Shown here one piece after another: positions 26,304-34,677 of a stretch of 64,000 nucleotides of DNA. The DNA lies in contig NZ_CP108109.1 of assembly GCF_036199905.1 (NCBI RefSeq), positions 5,083,501-5,147,500 on the forward strand, written 5' to 3'. This DNA is from Streptomyces sp. NBC_00223 (lineage in GTDB: Bacteria; Actinomycetota; Actinomycetes; Streptomycetales; Streptomycetaceae). The notes under the pieces are model-generated. The model saw nothing but the letters and a program-made list of their open reading frames with translations, was not told the DNA's origin and ran no database searches. The translations under genes and the position numbers were made by a program. Every line of letters begins with the position of its first letter. The first letter of the stretch is position 1.

Positions 26304-26635
26304 CCGGGTCTCCAGGGGGCTGCGCGGGGCAAGGGGAAAGGCGCCTGTGCGGCAAGTCTGCGCGGCAAGGGGAAAGGGGTCCGCGCCGACCGTGCCGCCC
26401 GGCGGTTCCGACGACCCTACGACGGCGCGGCGCCGCCCGTCGACGCCGGCCGTCGCGGTGCCTCCCCCGTATCAGCGGCCCCACCCGTCCCGACCTGGCC
26501 TTCTGCCGTGAATCGACCCGGGTATTGGTCTGGACCTTTCAAAGACGCTGCGGCTAGCATGCGACCGCAAGCGCACCGCCTCCCAGTGGTATCCGACGAC
26601 ACGTCAGGAAACATCCAGCTATGAGGAGTTGGCAC
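26304..26635. other. Divergent intergenic region before the ABC operon and secreted protein
   Basis: 332 nt without a gene. Near the ABC side it holds a direct repeat GCGGCAAGTCTGCGCGGCAA / GGGGAAAGG pairs (26325-26380). Near the right side it holds the DasR-like box and promoter listed separately. Confidence 0.4.
26524..26560 (+). promoter_or_regulatory. DasR-like (dre) box overlapping a promoter
   Basis: ATTGGTCTGGACCTTT (26524-26539) closely resembles the dre consensus ACTGGTCTAGACCACT, with the core GGTCTGGACC. TGGACC (26531-26536), an 18-nt spacer and TAGCAT (26555-26560) could be the promoter of the small secreted protein, with the box covering its -35. DasR represses chitin/GlcNAc genes in Streptomyces; binding here is inferred. 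Confidence 0.5.
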
Positions 26636-26854
26636 GTGAGATTGCGCACCGGACTGATCGCCGCCACCGCCGTCGCGGCCCTGGTCCCCTTGGCCGCCGC
26701 CGGTACCGCCAATGCTGCGGGCGAGTTCCACGTCAGGGGGATCTACCAGACCCAGGAGCAGTGCACCGCCGCCGGTCAGGCCGGCATCAATCTGTGGGGC
26801 CCGAACTTCTTCTGCACCTACCTCGACGGGTGGTACTACCTCAACACCCACTGA
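26636..26854 (+). CDS. Small secreted protein
   Basis: 72 residues from the GTG that follows AGGAG by 7 nt (an in-frame ATG 15 nt upstream has no ribosome binding site). A signal peptide (RLRTGLIAATAVAALVPLAA, cleavage near TANAAG) leads to a ~43-residue mature chain with two Cys (EQCTAAG, FFCTYLDG) that could form a disulfide, ending WYYLNTH. No known family recognised. A possible DasR box in its promoter hints at control by aminosugar availability. A terminator follows. Confidence 0.75.
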   Translation: MRLRTGLIAATAVAALVPLAAAGTANAAGEFHVRGIYQTQEQCTAAGQAGINLWGPNFFCTYLDGWYYLNTH

Positions 26855-26877
26855 CGCCCGCTGTCCCTGATCCGACC

Positions 26878-26909
26878 GACCCGGTCCCGGCACCCGCCGG
26901 GGCCGGGTC
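26878..26909 (+). terminator. Terminator after the small secreted protein
   Basis: A 14-bp stem with one G-U pair, GACCCGGTCCCGGC / GCCGGGGCCGGGTC, with loop ACCC, followed by GAGTCGTTCCCC. Confidence 0.8.
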
Positions 26910-27082
26910 GAGTCGTTCCCCGGCCCGCCGCGTGGGGCCTCAACGGGGCTCAACGGCCCGGCCGGAAGGGGACCGACCAGGATACTCATGGGTAAATGCG
27001 GCCTGTATGATAAGCAAAATTCTGTTAACCTCTACGCCTCTCGTGCGTCCTTGAGACGCCGTCCTGAACAAAGGCAACATCT

Positions 27083-28468
27083 GTGTCCGACCGAAACGCC
27101 GCACTCCGGAACGTCGCGGTCATCCTCGCCGGAGGAGTGGGAAGCAGGATCGGACTTCCCGTGCCCAAGCAACTCCTCAAGATCGCGGGCAAGTCGATCA
27201 TCGAGCACACCCTGACGGTGTTCGAGGGCGCCCCCGAGATCGACGAGGTCGTGGTGCTGATGACGCCGGGGCACACACAGGAGATCGAGAAGATCGTCGC
27301 CGAGGCCGGGCTGACCAAGGTGTCCCGGGTGCTGGAGGGCGGCAGCAGCCGCAACGAGACGACCCTGCGCGCCATCGAGGCGATCGGCCCGGAGGAGTGC
27401 AATGTCCTCTTCCACGACGCCGTGCGCCCGCTGATCTCGCGGCGGATCATCACCGACTGCGTCAAGACGCTTCAGGAGCACGAGGCCGTGGACGTGGTCA
27501 TCCCGTCCGCGGACACCATCGTCGTGGTCGAGGACGAGGCGATCACCGACATCCCGGACCGCTCCCGGCTGCGCCGCGGGCAGACCCCGCAGGGCTTCCG
27601 GCTCTCGACCATCCGCAAGGCGTACGAAGTGGCGGGCGCCGACCCGGACTTCGCCGCCACCGACGACTGTTCCGTGGTGCTGCGCTACCTGCCGGACGTA
27701 CCGATCAAGGTCGTGGCGGGCGAAGAGCACAACATGAAGGTCACCCAGCCCGTCGACATCCTCATCGCCGACAAGCTCTTCCAGCTCGCCTCGCACGAGG
27801 CCCCGGAGCAGCTGGACGAGGACGAGTACCGCCGGCTGCTGGCCGGCCGGACCCTGGTCGTCGTCGGCGACGGCGACGACCTCGCGGACCTCGCCCGCGC
27901 CCACGGCGCCGACGTCTTCACCGGCGGTACCGGCGCCGAGGCGCTGCGCGCGGCGCACACGGCCACCGGCCGGATCGACTTCGTCGTCAGCGCCGGGGGC
28001 GTACCGCCGACCGGGCCGCTGGCCGAGGCCGCGGACGAGGCGGTCGAGGAGGCGCTGCGGGCCGCCTACCTGGCCCCGGTGCGCACAGCCAGGGCCGCCT
28101 TCCCCCACCTCGCCGCGACCAAGGGCCACCTGCTGTTCCACACCGCCGGGCGCGGCGACGACAGCCTGCGCTCCGCCGCGAGTGCCGCCGTGGCCGATCT
28201 GACCCGGGCGCTCGCCCAGGAGTGGTCGGAGCACGGTGTCCGGGTCAGCTGCGTCAACCCGGAGCGCCCCAGCGGCCCGATGGACGTACGGGCGCTCGCC
28301 GCCGGGCCCGAGCACACCCGGCCCAGCGGCGCCGAGGTCGCCAGGACCTCGCTCGACGTCCTGCTGGCGCCCTTCTCCGGCCGGGTCGTCGACGTCCGCC
28401 GGCAGGACCCCGTCCGTCCCGGCCAGGGTGCCGCGGCGGCGCCACTTGTGGAGGCAGACAGCCAGTGA
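27083..28468 (+). CDS. Cytidylyltransferase fused to a degenerate SDR domain (TarI/TarJ-like)
   Basis: 461 residues, GTG start. Residues ~10-235 form an IspD/TarI-type nucleotidyltransferase: VAVILAGGVGSRIGLPVPKQ, then LFHDAVRPLIS and TPQGFRL, so CTP-dependent activation of a polyol phosphate (ribitol-5-P or similar) is likely. Residues ~250-440 resemble an SDR reductase as in Bcs1-type fusions (SCVNPERPSGPM near the end), but the Gly motif is weak and the catalytic YxxxK is replaced within RSAASAAVADLTRA. The second domain is therefore probably not a normal reductase. It overlaps the next gene by GTGA, first gene of a teichoic-acid-like cassette. Confidence 0.82.
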   Translation: MSDRNAALRNVAVILAGGVGSRIGLPVPKQLLKIAGKSIIEHTLTVFEGAPEIDEVVVLMTPGHTQEIEKIVAEAGLTKVSRVLEGGSSRNETTLRAIEAIGPEECNVLFHDAVRPLISRRIITDCVKTLQEHEAVDVVIPSADTIVVVEDEAITDIPDRSRLRRGQTPQGFRLSTIRKAYEVAGADPDFAATDDCSVVLRYLPDVPIKVVAGEEHNMKVTQPVDILIADKLFQLASHEAPEQLDEDEYRRLLAGRTLVVVGDGDDLADLARAHGADVFTGGTGAEALRAAHTATGRIDFVVSAGGVPPTGPLAEAADEAVEEALRAAYLAPVRTARAAFPHLAATKGHLLFHTAGRGDDSLRSAASAAVADLTRALAQEWSEHGVRVSCVNPERPSGPMDVRALAAGPEHTRPSGAEVARTSLDVLLAPFSGRVVDVRRQDPVRPGQGAAAAPLVEADSQ

Positions 28469-30363
28469 GCGGGATCCGACAACGGGTACGGACCGTCCTG
28501 AGGAAGCGCGGACTCCAGGCCCTGTGGGCCCTGCCGCTGCTGCTCAGCTATCCGGCGATGCTCGCCACCGCGCTCGGCGGCTCGACCCGGCAGTTCACGG
28601 TGGCCGCGCTGTGCAACTGCGTGGCCGACCTGGCCGCGCAGCAGTACGCCAGGACCCCGGTCGGACTGCTCAGCCGGTTCGGCCTCGGCCCCGCGATGCG
28701 GTCGCTGCTGCGGGACTGCATGCTGCTGGTGCTGCTGAACGAACTCGCCGAGGGCCGCCACGACCAGTCGCTGCTCTCGGTCGAGGTCGCGGCGGTGGCG
28801 ATCGTCCTCGTCCACCTGCTCAATGTCGTCTACGCCGGGTCCCTGGCGATCTTCCGGGCCCGCGGTGTGCCCTCGGTCGGCGCGCGCAACATCTCGCTGC
28901 CCGCCGCCCCGAACGCCCCGCGCCGGCCCCGCTGGCTGCCCGGCACCCGGCTCAGCGGCATCACCTCGGTCTCCACCATCATCACCTGCGGCGGCGTGGT
29001 GGGCGCCCTGATGGGCCGTCATGAACCGGTGGTGCTCGGCGCCGGCTTCGGCGCGGGCCTGGCCACCGCGGGCCTCGCCACCATGCTCCCGCAGGTCTGG
29101 CGGGTCCGCCGGGCCCCCACCCGCGCGGTGCTGCTGCGCGAGATCGGCGCCGCGCTCGCGGCCTATCGCCCCGAGGTCGTGCTCTACCACCACGCCGACG
29201 CCGCGGTCCGCTCGCTCTACCAGGTCGAGATGTGGCTGGACACCGTCGCCCGTCTCGACCTGCGGGCCATCGTGGTGCTGCGCGACCGCGAAGCCCTCAG
29301 CCGGCTCGCGCCCACCGCCCTGCCCGTGCTGTGCATACCCTCCGCCGCCGACCTCGACTCGCTCGACCTGGCCGAGGCCAAGGTGGTGCTCTACCCGGCG
29401 AACGCCGCGAAGAACGCCCATATGCTCCGGCTCGGCTCGGCCCGCCATGTCTTCGTCGGGCACGGCGACAGCGACAAGGCGGCCAGCAGCAACCGCTTCA
29501 GCAAGGTCTACGACGAGATCTGGGTGGCCGGCCCCGCCGGGCGCGAGCGCTACGCCGATCTGCCGTCGATCCAGGACCAGGACATCGTCGAGGTCGGCCG
29601 CCCGCAACTGTCCGCCGTCCGCCGCGCCACCTCGGCGGGTCCCGGTCAGCCGGTCACCGTGCTCTACGCCCCGACCTGGGAGGGCTGGTCCGACGACGAC
29701 AACGCGGCCCTTGCCACGAGCGGCGAGCGGATCGTACGGACCCTGCTCCGGCTCCAGGTGCGGGTCCTGTACAAGCCGCACCCGCTCACCGGCGCCCGGG
29801 TGCGCCGCTACGCCCAGGCCGACCAGCGGATCAGGCAGCTGCTGCGGGCCCAGGGCGCGGTGGAGGCGGGGGAGGGGCTGCTGTCCGCGCCGGGCCGCCA
29901 TCTGATCATCACCGGGCAGGCGCCGCACCTCTACCACTGCTTCAACGAGGCCGATCTGCTGGTCACCGACATCTCCAGCGTGGTCAGCGACTTCCTGGCC
30001 AGCGCCAAGCCGTACGCGGTGACCAACGCCCTGAACCTGCCGGCGGACGAGTTCACCCGGCGCTACCCCAGCGCGGCCGCGGCCTACCTGCTGGACCCGC
30101 AGTGCTCCGCGCTGGCCGAGGCGGTCACCGCGGCCGGCGACCCGGCCGGCGACCGGCTGGCCGGCCACCGGGACCGGCTGCGCGTCCATCTGCTGGGGCC
30201 GGACGAGCCCGACGCCATGACCCGCTTCAACACCGCCGTGAACCGGCTGGCCGGGCGCGGCCGCGAGGCCGAGCGCGTCGCCGCGTCGGCGGAGCCGCGT
30301 TCCACTCTGCTCACCGGTTCCGGCGGCGCGGAGCCGTCGCTTCCGCAGGGGGACGGGGGCTGA
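28465..30363 (+). CDS. Membrane-fused CDP-glycerol glycerophosphotransferase-like polymerase
   Basis: 632 residues from GTG. The first ~230 residues carry about five membrane segments (LQALWALPLLLSYPAMLATA, VEVAAVAIVLVHLLNVVYAG, VVLGAGFGAGLATAGLATML). The C-terminal ~390 form a TagF-type transferase: H333 in VGHGDSDKAASSNRFSK, LYAPTWEGWSDDD, H439 in YKPHPLTG and LVTDISSVVSDFLA. The two His would correspond to the catalytic pair of TagF. It should add polyol-phosphate units from a CDP-activated donor to a membrane-linked acceptor on the inner face. Translationally coupled to the cytidylyltransferase. Confidence 0.82.
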   Translation: MSGIRQRVRTVLRKRGLQALWALPLLLSYPAMLATALGGSTRQFTVAALCNCVADLAAQQYARTPVGLLSRFGLGPAMRSLLRDCMLLVLLNELAEGRHDQSLLSVEVAAVAIVLVHLLNVVYAGSLAIFRARGVPSVGARNISLPAAPNAPRRPRWLPGTRLSGITSVSTIITCGGVVGALMGRHEPVVLGAGFGAGLATAGLATMLPQVWRVRRAPTRAVLLREIGAALAAYRPEVVLYHHADAAVRSLYQVEMWLDTVARLDLRAIVVLRDREALSRLAPTALPVLCIPSAADLDSLDLAEAKVVLYPANAAKNAHMLRLGSARHVFVGHGDSDKAASSNRFSKVYDEIWVAGPAGRERYADLPSIQDQDIVEVGRPQLSAVRRATSAGPGQPVTVLYAPTWEGWSDDDNAALATSGERIVRTLLRLQVRVLYKPHPLTGARVRRYAQADQRIRQLLRAQGAVEAGEGLLSAPGRHLIITGQAPHLYHCFNEADLLVTDISSVVSDFLASAKPYAVTNALNLPADEFTRRYPSAAAAYLLDPQCSALAEAVTAAGDPAGDRLAGHRDRLRVHLLGPDEPDAMTRFNTAVNRLAGRGREAERVAASAEPRSTLLTGSGGAEPSLPQGDGG

Positions 30364-30378
30364 CCATCACCGCCGTCC

Positions 30379-30466
30379 GTCACCGTTCTGTTCACTCGCG
30401 GACATCCCTTATTCTCAACCTATTCTCATTCCTTCGTAGTTCTCTCGTTCTCCTCGAAGTTTCCTC
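30379..30466 (+). promoter_or_regulatory. 11-nt periodic pyrimidine-rich region, PHO-box-like
   Basis: Eight successive 11-mers can be read: GTCACCGTTCT, GTTCACTCGCG, GACATCCCTTA, TTCTCAACCTA, TTCTCATTCCT, TCGTAGTTCTC, TCGTTCTCCTC, GAAGTTTCCTC. The second resembles a PhoP direct repeat unit (GTTCAC...), and 11-nt spacing is typical of PHO boxes. The region is AT-richer than its surroundings and lies ~170-250 nt before the second transferase. Phosphate control of this phosphate-polymer gene would make sense but is inferred. Confidence 0.35.
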
Positions 30467-30631
30467 CGTCACAGACCCCCAGCCCATTCGCGCAGCACAC
30501 TGACAGGCAGTTATCGTGTTCCCAGGACACTTGTCCCCACGGGCCGCGGTCGCGGTCCCCACCGGCGAACCCTCGTGCATGGCGACGGAGCCGGACACAG
30601 CAGTCAACGCCCCGGCCGGGCGGGTGACCAT

Positions 30632-32671
30632 ATGAGCGCCCGACTTCGCACCCTTCTGCGGCTCAAGTCGAATCGCGGTTTTCTGTGGGCCTTCCTCATG
30701 ACCGCCGCCTTCGTGGCGCTGCCGGTCTGTGTGCTGGTGCCAACGGACGACGGGCTGATCGTCGCTGTGGCGGCCAGTTACCTCACCGACGAATTGGTGA
30801 AGCGCACCGAAGTCGGCTTCGCCAGGCGGCTGCAGAGCCTCGGCATCACCTCGACCCTGCGCTTCCTCTTCCGCACGGCCGTGGTGATCGTCGCCTTCGG
30901 CCGCTCGGACGCCCCCACCGCGCTCGTGGCGAGCGCCCTGGCCGTCTACCTCCTGCACTTCCTGCTCACCACGGTCTACGCCGGACTGCACCGCTCGGTG
31001 CGCAGGCGGCGGGCCGTGCCGGTCATCACCCGCAATCTGGACCTGAGCGCGCTGCGGCTGCTGCCGCAGATGCGCCCGGTGCTCTCCCGCCGGAACCGCG
31101 ACAAGTTCATGCACCTGGACCTGGCGGCCACGGCCGGTCTGCTGGTCGGCCTGGCCGGCGGCTCCTGGGCGTGGGCCTGGACCGGGCTCGCGGTCACGGT
31201 GGTCCTCTCCCTCGCGGCGGTGGCCCTGATGCTGGTGCAGGTCCTGCGCGCCTCCCGTACCCCGTCGCCGGAGACGGTCATCGGCGCGGTCAACGAGCAA
31301 CTGGCCGACTACCGGCCGCAGGTGGCGCTGTACTTCACCTTCGCCGCCGTGTCGCAGGACTTCATGTACCAGGTCAACATGTGGATCGAGACGCTGGAGA
31401 GCCTCGATCTGCGGCCGATCATCATCCTGCGCGAGCGGGGCACGTACCGCTTCCTGAGCCGCACCTGGATCCCGGTGGTCTGCGTCCCCAAGGCCGCCGA
31501 CCTCGCGGAGCTGGACCTGACCGGCGTCCGGGTCGTCCTCTACCCCGGCAACGCGGGCAAGAACGTGCACATGCTGCGGGTCGCCGAGGCCCGGCACGTG
31601 TTCATCGGCCACGGCGACAGCGACAAGCTCGCCAGCAGCAACCGCTTCAGCAAGGTCTACGACGAGATCTGGGTGGCCGGGCGGGCGGGCCGTGACCGCT
31701 ACCAGCGCGTCCGGCACGCCATCGACGACGCCGCGATCGTGGAGGTCGGCCGCCCCCAGCTCGCGCCGATCGCCATGCACGCCGACCACCGCCCGGGCCC
31801 GATACCGGTCGTGCTCTACGCCCCCACCTGGGAGGGCTGGAGCGACGACGACTGCCACACCTCGGTGATCCCGATGGGTGTACGGATGATCGAGGCGCTC
31901 CTGGCCCAGAAGGACCCGGTGCGGGTGATCTACAAGCCGCACCCGCTGACCGGACGGCGCTCGCCCGAGGCGGCCGCCGCCGACGCCCAGATCCGGGCCC
32001 TGCTCTTCGCCGACAACGCCACCCGCGCCGCCGCCCAGGCCGACCCCGCCGCCGAGGCCCGGATGCGGGAGATCGCGGCGCGGCTGGAGGAGCTGACCGG
32101 ACAGCCCGCGGGCGGGCTCGACGACGCGCAACTGCTCCGCACCTCCAAGGCGGCCGAGCGGGCCGGCGGGGACGAGTGGACGAGCCTCCACGAGGAGTGG
32201 CACCGGCTCTTCTGGGAGCAGCAGGGCGCGATCCGGCACAACGTGGTCGTGGAGCGGATGCCCGCGCTCTACGAGTGCTTCAACCAGGCCGACATCCTGA
32301 TCAGTGACGTGTCCAGCGTGGTGGCCGACTTCGTGGCCAGCCTCAAGCCGTATGTGCTCACCAACGCGGGCAACCTGCCCGACGAGGAGTTCCGCGCGTC
32401 CTTCACCACGGCGGGCGGCGCGTATCTGCTGGACCGGGAGTGCACCCGGCTCTCGCGGATCCTGGACTCGGTGCGCAAGCCGGACAGCGACCCGATGGCG
32501 GAGGACCGCAGGACGCTCAAGGAGTACGTCCTCGGCCCCGACCGGCCCACCTCGATGGAGCGCTTCAACAGCGCGGTCCGCGCGCTGGCCGACAAGGCGG
32601 CGGCCGACGAGATCGGTCACTACCTGGACGGTCCTGTCGTTCCCGCGCAGATCACCAGCCTGGACGCCTGA
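30632..32671 (+). CDS. Second membrane-fused glycerophosphotransferase-like polymerase
   Basis: 679 residues from the ATG of MSARLRTLLRLKSNRGFLWA; an upstream in-frame GTG would add 19 residues. The same architecture as the preceding gene: N-terminal membrane segments (~15-210) and a C-terminal TagF-like domain with H327 in IGHGDSDKLASSNRFSK, YAPTWEGWSDDD, H437 in YKPHPLTG and ILISDVSSVVADFVASLKPY. An extra ~90-residue helical insert after YKPHPLTG (rich in Ala/Glu) distinguishes it. Paralogue of the upstream gene, possibly acting as primer and polymerase pair. A very strong terminator follows. Confidence 0.82.
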   Translation: MSARLRTLLRLKSNRGFLWAFLMTAAFVALPVCVLVPTDDGLIVAVAASYLTDELVKRTEVGFARRLQSLGITSTLRFLFRTAVVIVAFGRSDAPTALVASALAVYLLHFLLTTVYAGLHRSVRRRRAVPVITRNLDLSALRLLPQMRPVLSRRNRDKFMHLDLAATAGLLVGLAGGSWAWAWTGLAVTVVLSLAAVALMLVQVLRASRTPSPETVIGAVNEQLADYRPQVALYFTFAAVSQDFMYQVNMWIETLESLDLRPIIILRERGTYRFLSRTWIPVVCVPKAADLAELDLTGVRVVLYPGNAGKNVHMLRVAEARHVFIGHGDSDKLASSNRFSKVYDEIWVAGRAGRDRYQRVRHAIDDAAIVEVGRPQLAPIAMHADHRPGPIPVVLYAPTWEGWSDDDCHTSVIPMGVRMIEALLAQKDPVRVIYKPHPLTGRRSPEAAAADAQIRALLFADNATRAAAQADPAAEARMREIAARLEELTGQPAGGLDDAQLLRTSKAAERAGGDEWTSLHEEWHRLFWEQQGAIRHNVVVERMPALYECFNQADILISDVSSVVADFVASLKPYVLTNAGNLPDEEFRASFTTAGGAYLLDRECTRLSRILDSVRKPDSDPMAEDRRTLKEYVLGPDRPTSMERFNSAVRALADKAAADEIGHYLDGPVVPAQITSLDA

Positions 32672-32703
32672 CAGCGGCGCCTCCCGGCGCCACCCGGCGC
32701 CAC

Positions 32704-32751
32704 CCGAAGGGGCCCCCGGCCGTCTCTCCCGACGGCCGGGGGCCCCTTCGG
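32704..32751 (+). terminator. Very strong terminator closing the teichoic-acid-like cassette
   Basis: A 21-bp perfect stem (32704-32724 with 32731-32751; arms begin CCGAAGGGGCCCCC) around loop TCTCCC. Confidence 0.92.
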
Positions 32752-32819
32752 CGTTCAGGCGGTGTGCGGGGGAGCCGACGGCCGGGTGGTGTGGGGATCG
32801 CGGGGAGATCGCCACCCTC

Positions 32820-32850
32820 TTGCCGTCGGTTGTCCGCGGCGCACTAAACT
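32820..32850 (+). promoter_or_regulatory. Promoter giving a probably leaderless mRNA
   Basis: TTGCCG (32820-32825), 19-nt spacer and TAAACT (32845-32850). The -10 ends 6 nt before the GTG start of the acyltransferase, so transcription should begin at or next to the start codon. No ribosome binding site is present, which agrees with a leaderless transcript. Confidence 0.55.
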
Positions 32851-32856
32851 CCTCGC

Positions 32857-34005
32857 GTGTCCGCTCACTCCCTGGTGCCAGAGTTCGAAAGCAACGCCCA
32901 GAACCGGCCCGGGACTGCCCCGGAGCGAGGAGGGCAGGCCGATACGGCCGCCCCGCCGCGCAAGCAACGGGACGCGTTCTTCGACAACGCGAAGTTCCTG
33001 GCGATCGTCCTGGTGGTCTGCGCCCATACGTGGGAGCCCCTGATGCACTCGGGGAGCCGTGCCACGCACGCGCTCTACATCCTTGTGTACTCCTTCCACA
33101 TGCCGGCGTTCATCGTGATCTCCGGCTACTTCTCGCGCAGCTTCACGATGCGGCCCGCCCAGCTCAAGCGGCTCGTCACCGGGATCGTCGTGCCCTATGT
33201 GGTGTTCGAGGTGGCCTACTCGCTGGCGGACCGCTGGTGGGGACACGACCCGGACCGGGCGATCTCGGTGCTCGACCCGTGGTTCCTGACCTGGTTCCTG
33301 GCCTCGCTGTTCATCTGGCGGATGACCACCCCGCTGTGGCGGGTCATCCGGATGCCGGTGATCGTCGCCCTCGTCGTGGGGCTGACGGTGGCCGTGTCCC
33401 CGCACCTCGGCGGCGAACTCGACCTGTACCGGACGCTGGAGTTCCTGCCCTTCTTCGTGCTCGGACTGATGCTGAAGCCGGAGCACTTCGACCTGGTGCG
33501 CAGCCGCGGAGCGCGGATCGCCGCCGTCCCGCTGCTGCTGATCGGCCTCGCGGTCTTCTACCGGCTGTCGCCGACCTTCCACGAGTCGCTGTTCTTCCGA
33601 CGGGACAGCATGCAGAGCTTCGGCTACTCGGTGCGGCACGGCCTCGCGCTGAGCCTGCTGCTCTACGGGGTCTCGCTGCTGTTCTGCGCCTGCTTCCTGG
33701 CGCTGGTGCCGCGGCGCAAGACCTGGTTCACCTCGCTGGGGGCGGGGACGCTCTACGGCTATCTGCTGCACGGCTTCATCCTGCGCGGCGCGCTGGCCAA
33801 GGGGTGGTTCACCCACCACTGGATCTACACGCCGCTGGGCGAGGTCGCGGTCACCGTGATCGCCGCCGCCGTCGTCACCGCGCTGTGCAGCGCGCCCGTG
33901 CGCCGGGTCTTCCGCTGCGTCATGGAGCCCGAGATGCGCTGGGCGTTCCGCCAGGACGACACCCCGCGGCGGGCCGATGTGCCCGCACCGACCGCGGAGC
34001 GGTAG
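32857..34005 (+). CDS. Membrane acyltransferase, acyltransferase-3 family
   Basis: 382 residues from GTG. After a ~40-residue cytosolic leader, the FFDNAKFLAIVLVVCAHTWE motif (His in the first membrane helix) and SFHMPAFIVISGYFSR are characteristic of the fucose 4-O-acetylase-like branch. About ten hydrophobic segments follow (LTWFLASLFIWRMTT, FLPFFVLGLMLKPEHF, GTLYGYLLHGFILRGALAKG). It likely transfers an acyl group to an envelope polymer or lipid-linked sugar on the outer face. Placement after the phosphate-polymer cassette suggests decoration of that polymer; that link is inferred since it has its own promoter. Confidence 0.82.
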   Translation: MSAHSLVPEFESNAQNRPGTAPERGGQADTAAPPRKQRDAFFDNAKFLAIVLVVCAHTWEPLMHSGSRATHALYILVYSFHMPAFIVISGYFSRSFTMRPAQLKRLVTGIVVPYVVFEVAYSLADRWWGHDPDRAISVLDPWFLTWFLASLFIWRMTTPLWRVIRMPVIVALVVGLTVAVSPHLGGELDLYRTLEFLPFFVLGLMLKPEHFDLVRSRGARIAAVPLLLIGLAVFYRLSPTFHESLFFRRDSMQSFGYSVRHGLALSLLLYGVSLLFCACFLALVPRRKTWFTSLGAGTLYGYLLHGFILRGALAKGWFTHHWIYTPLGEVAVTVIAAAVVTALCSAPVRRVFRCVMEPEMRWAFRQDDTPRRADVPAPTAER

Positions 34006-34354
34006 GCTTCCCGGCCCGATTGGCGCCGGGCAGGCCCCCTGTGGCAGACTACCCAAGTTGCTCGGTCGAGCGCCGATGCTGCGCGCCTCCCGTCGGGGGG
34101 ACCGGAAGCGAGTCCCACAGTACTCGTCGCCTTATCTGCCCTCCGGGCAGCGCTGGGGCGGACGTACGGGAATCTTCCGGGAAGCGTCAGTGCGGCTCCG
34201 GCCAGGCATCCGGTGGGTGTTATCTCCCACGCAAACCCCTCGCAGGGATATTCCGCATGCGGAAAATCATCGCAAGGGGCGCGACACACCCGACCGCGTG
34301 GGTCGGGCGAAGCGGATGCCGGAGCGGAAAAGAGACAAGGACTACGGAGTAGCC
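34006..34354 (+). promoter_or_regulatory. S10 operon promoter and long leader
   Basis: 349 nt without a gene. A plausible promoter is TTGGCG (34020-34025), 19 nt, CAGACT (34045-34050), giving a leader of ~300 nt. The leader holds GGGATATTCCGCATGCGG palindromic sequence around 34246-34262 and the 28-nt hairpin element (34279-34306) shared with the rpsL leader. A leader-peptide role is not evident. Long leaders with r-protein binding sites are normal for S10 operons. Confidence 0.55.
34279..34306 (+). promoter_or_regulatory. Conserved leader hairpin element upstream of rpsJ
   Basis: Exact 28-nt copy of the element at 19165-19192. Here the stem CCCGACC-5-GGTCGGG is a complete 7 bp. It begins 76 nt before rpsJ, as the other copy does before rpsL. 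Confidence 0.65.
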
Positions 34355-34663
34355 ATGGCGGGACAGAAGATCCGCATTCGGCTCAAGGCCTACGACCACG
34401 AGGTCATCGACTCCTCGGCGAAGAAGATCGTCGAGACGGTGACCCGTACCGGTGCGCAGGTCGCGGGCCCGGTGCCGCTGCCCACTGAGAAGAACGTGTA
34501 CTGCGTCATCAAGTCGCCGCACAAGTACAAGGACTCGCGCGAGCACTTCGAGATGCGCACGCACAAGCGCCTGATCGACATCCTCGACCCGACGCCCAAG
34601 ACCGTTGACTCGTTGATGCGCCTGGACCTTCCGGCGGGCGTCGACATCGAGATCAAGCTCTGA
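34355..34663 (+). CDS. rpsJ: 30S ribosomal protein S10
   Basis: 102 residues (MAGQKIRIRLKAYDHEVIDS), normal length; the ATG follows GGAGTAGCC. S10 is part of the 30S head and, as NusE, also joins antitermination complexes with NusB. The conserved loop HFEMRTHKRLIDILDP is intact. It opens an eleven-gene S10 operon in the standard order. Confidence 0.98.
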   Translation: MAGQKIRIRLKAYDHEVIDSSAKKIVETVTRTGAQVAGPVPLPTEKNVYCVIKSPHKYKDSREHFEMRTHKRLIDILDPTPKTVDSLMRLDLPAGVDIEIKL

Positions 34664-34677
34664 GAGGCGCGGAGAAG

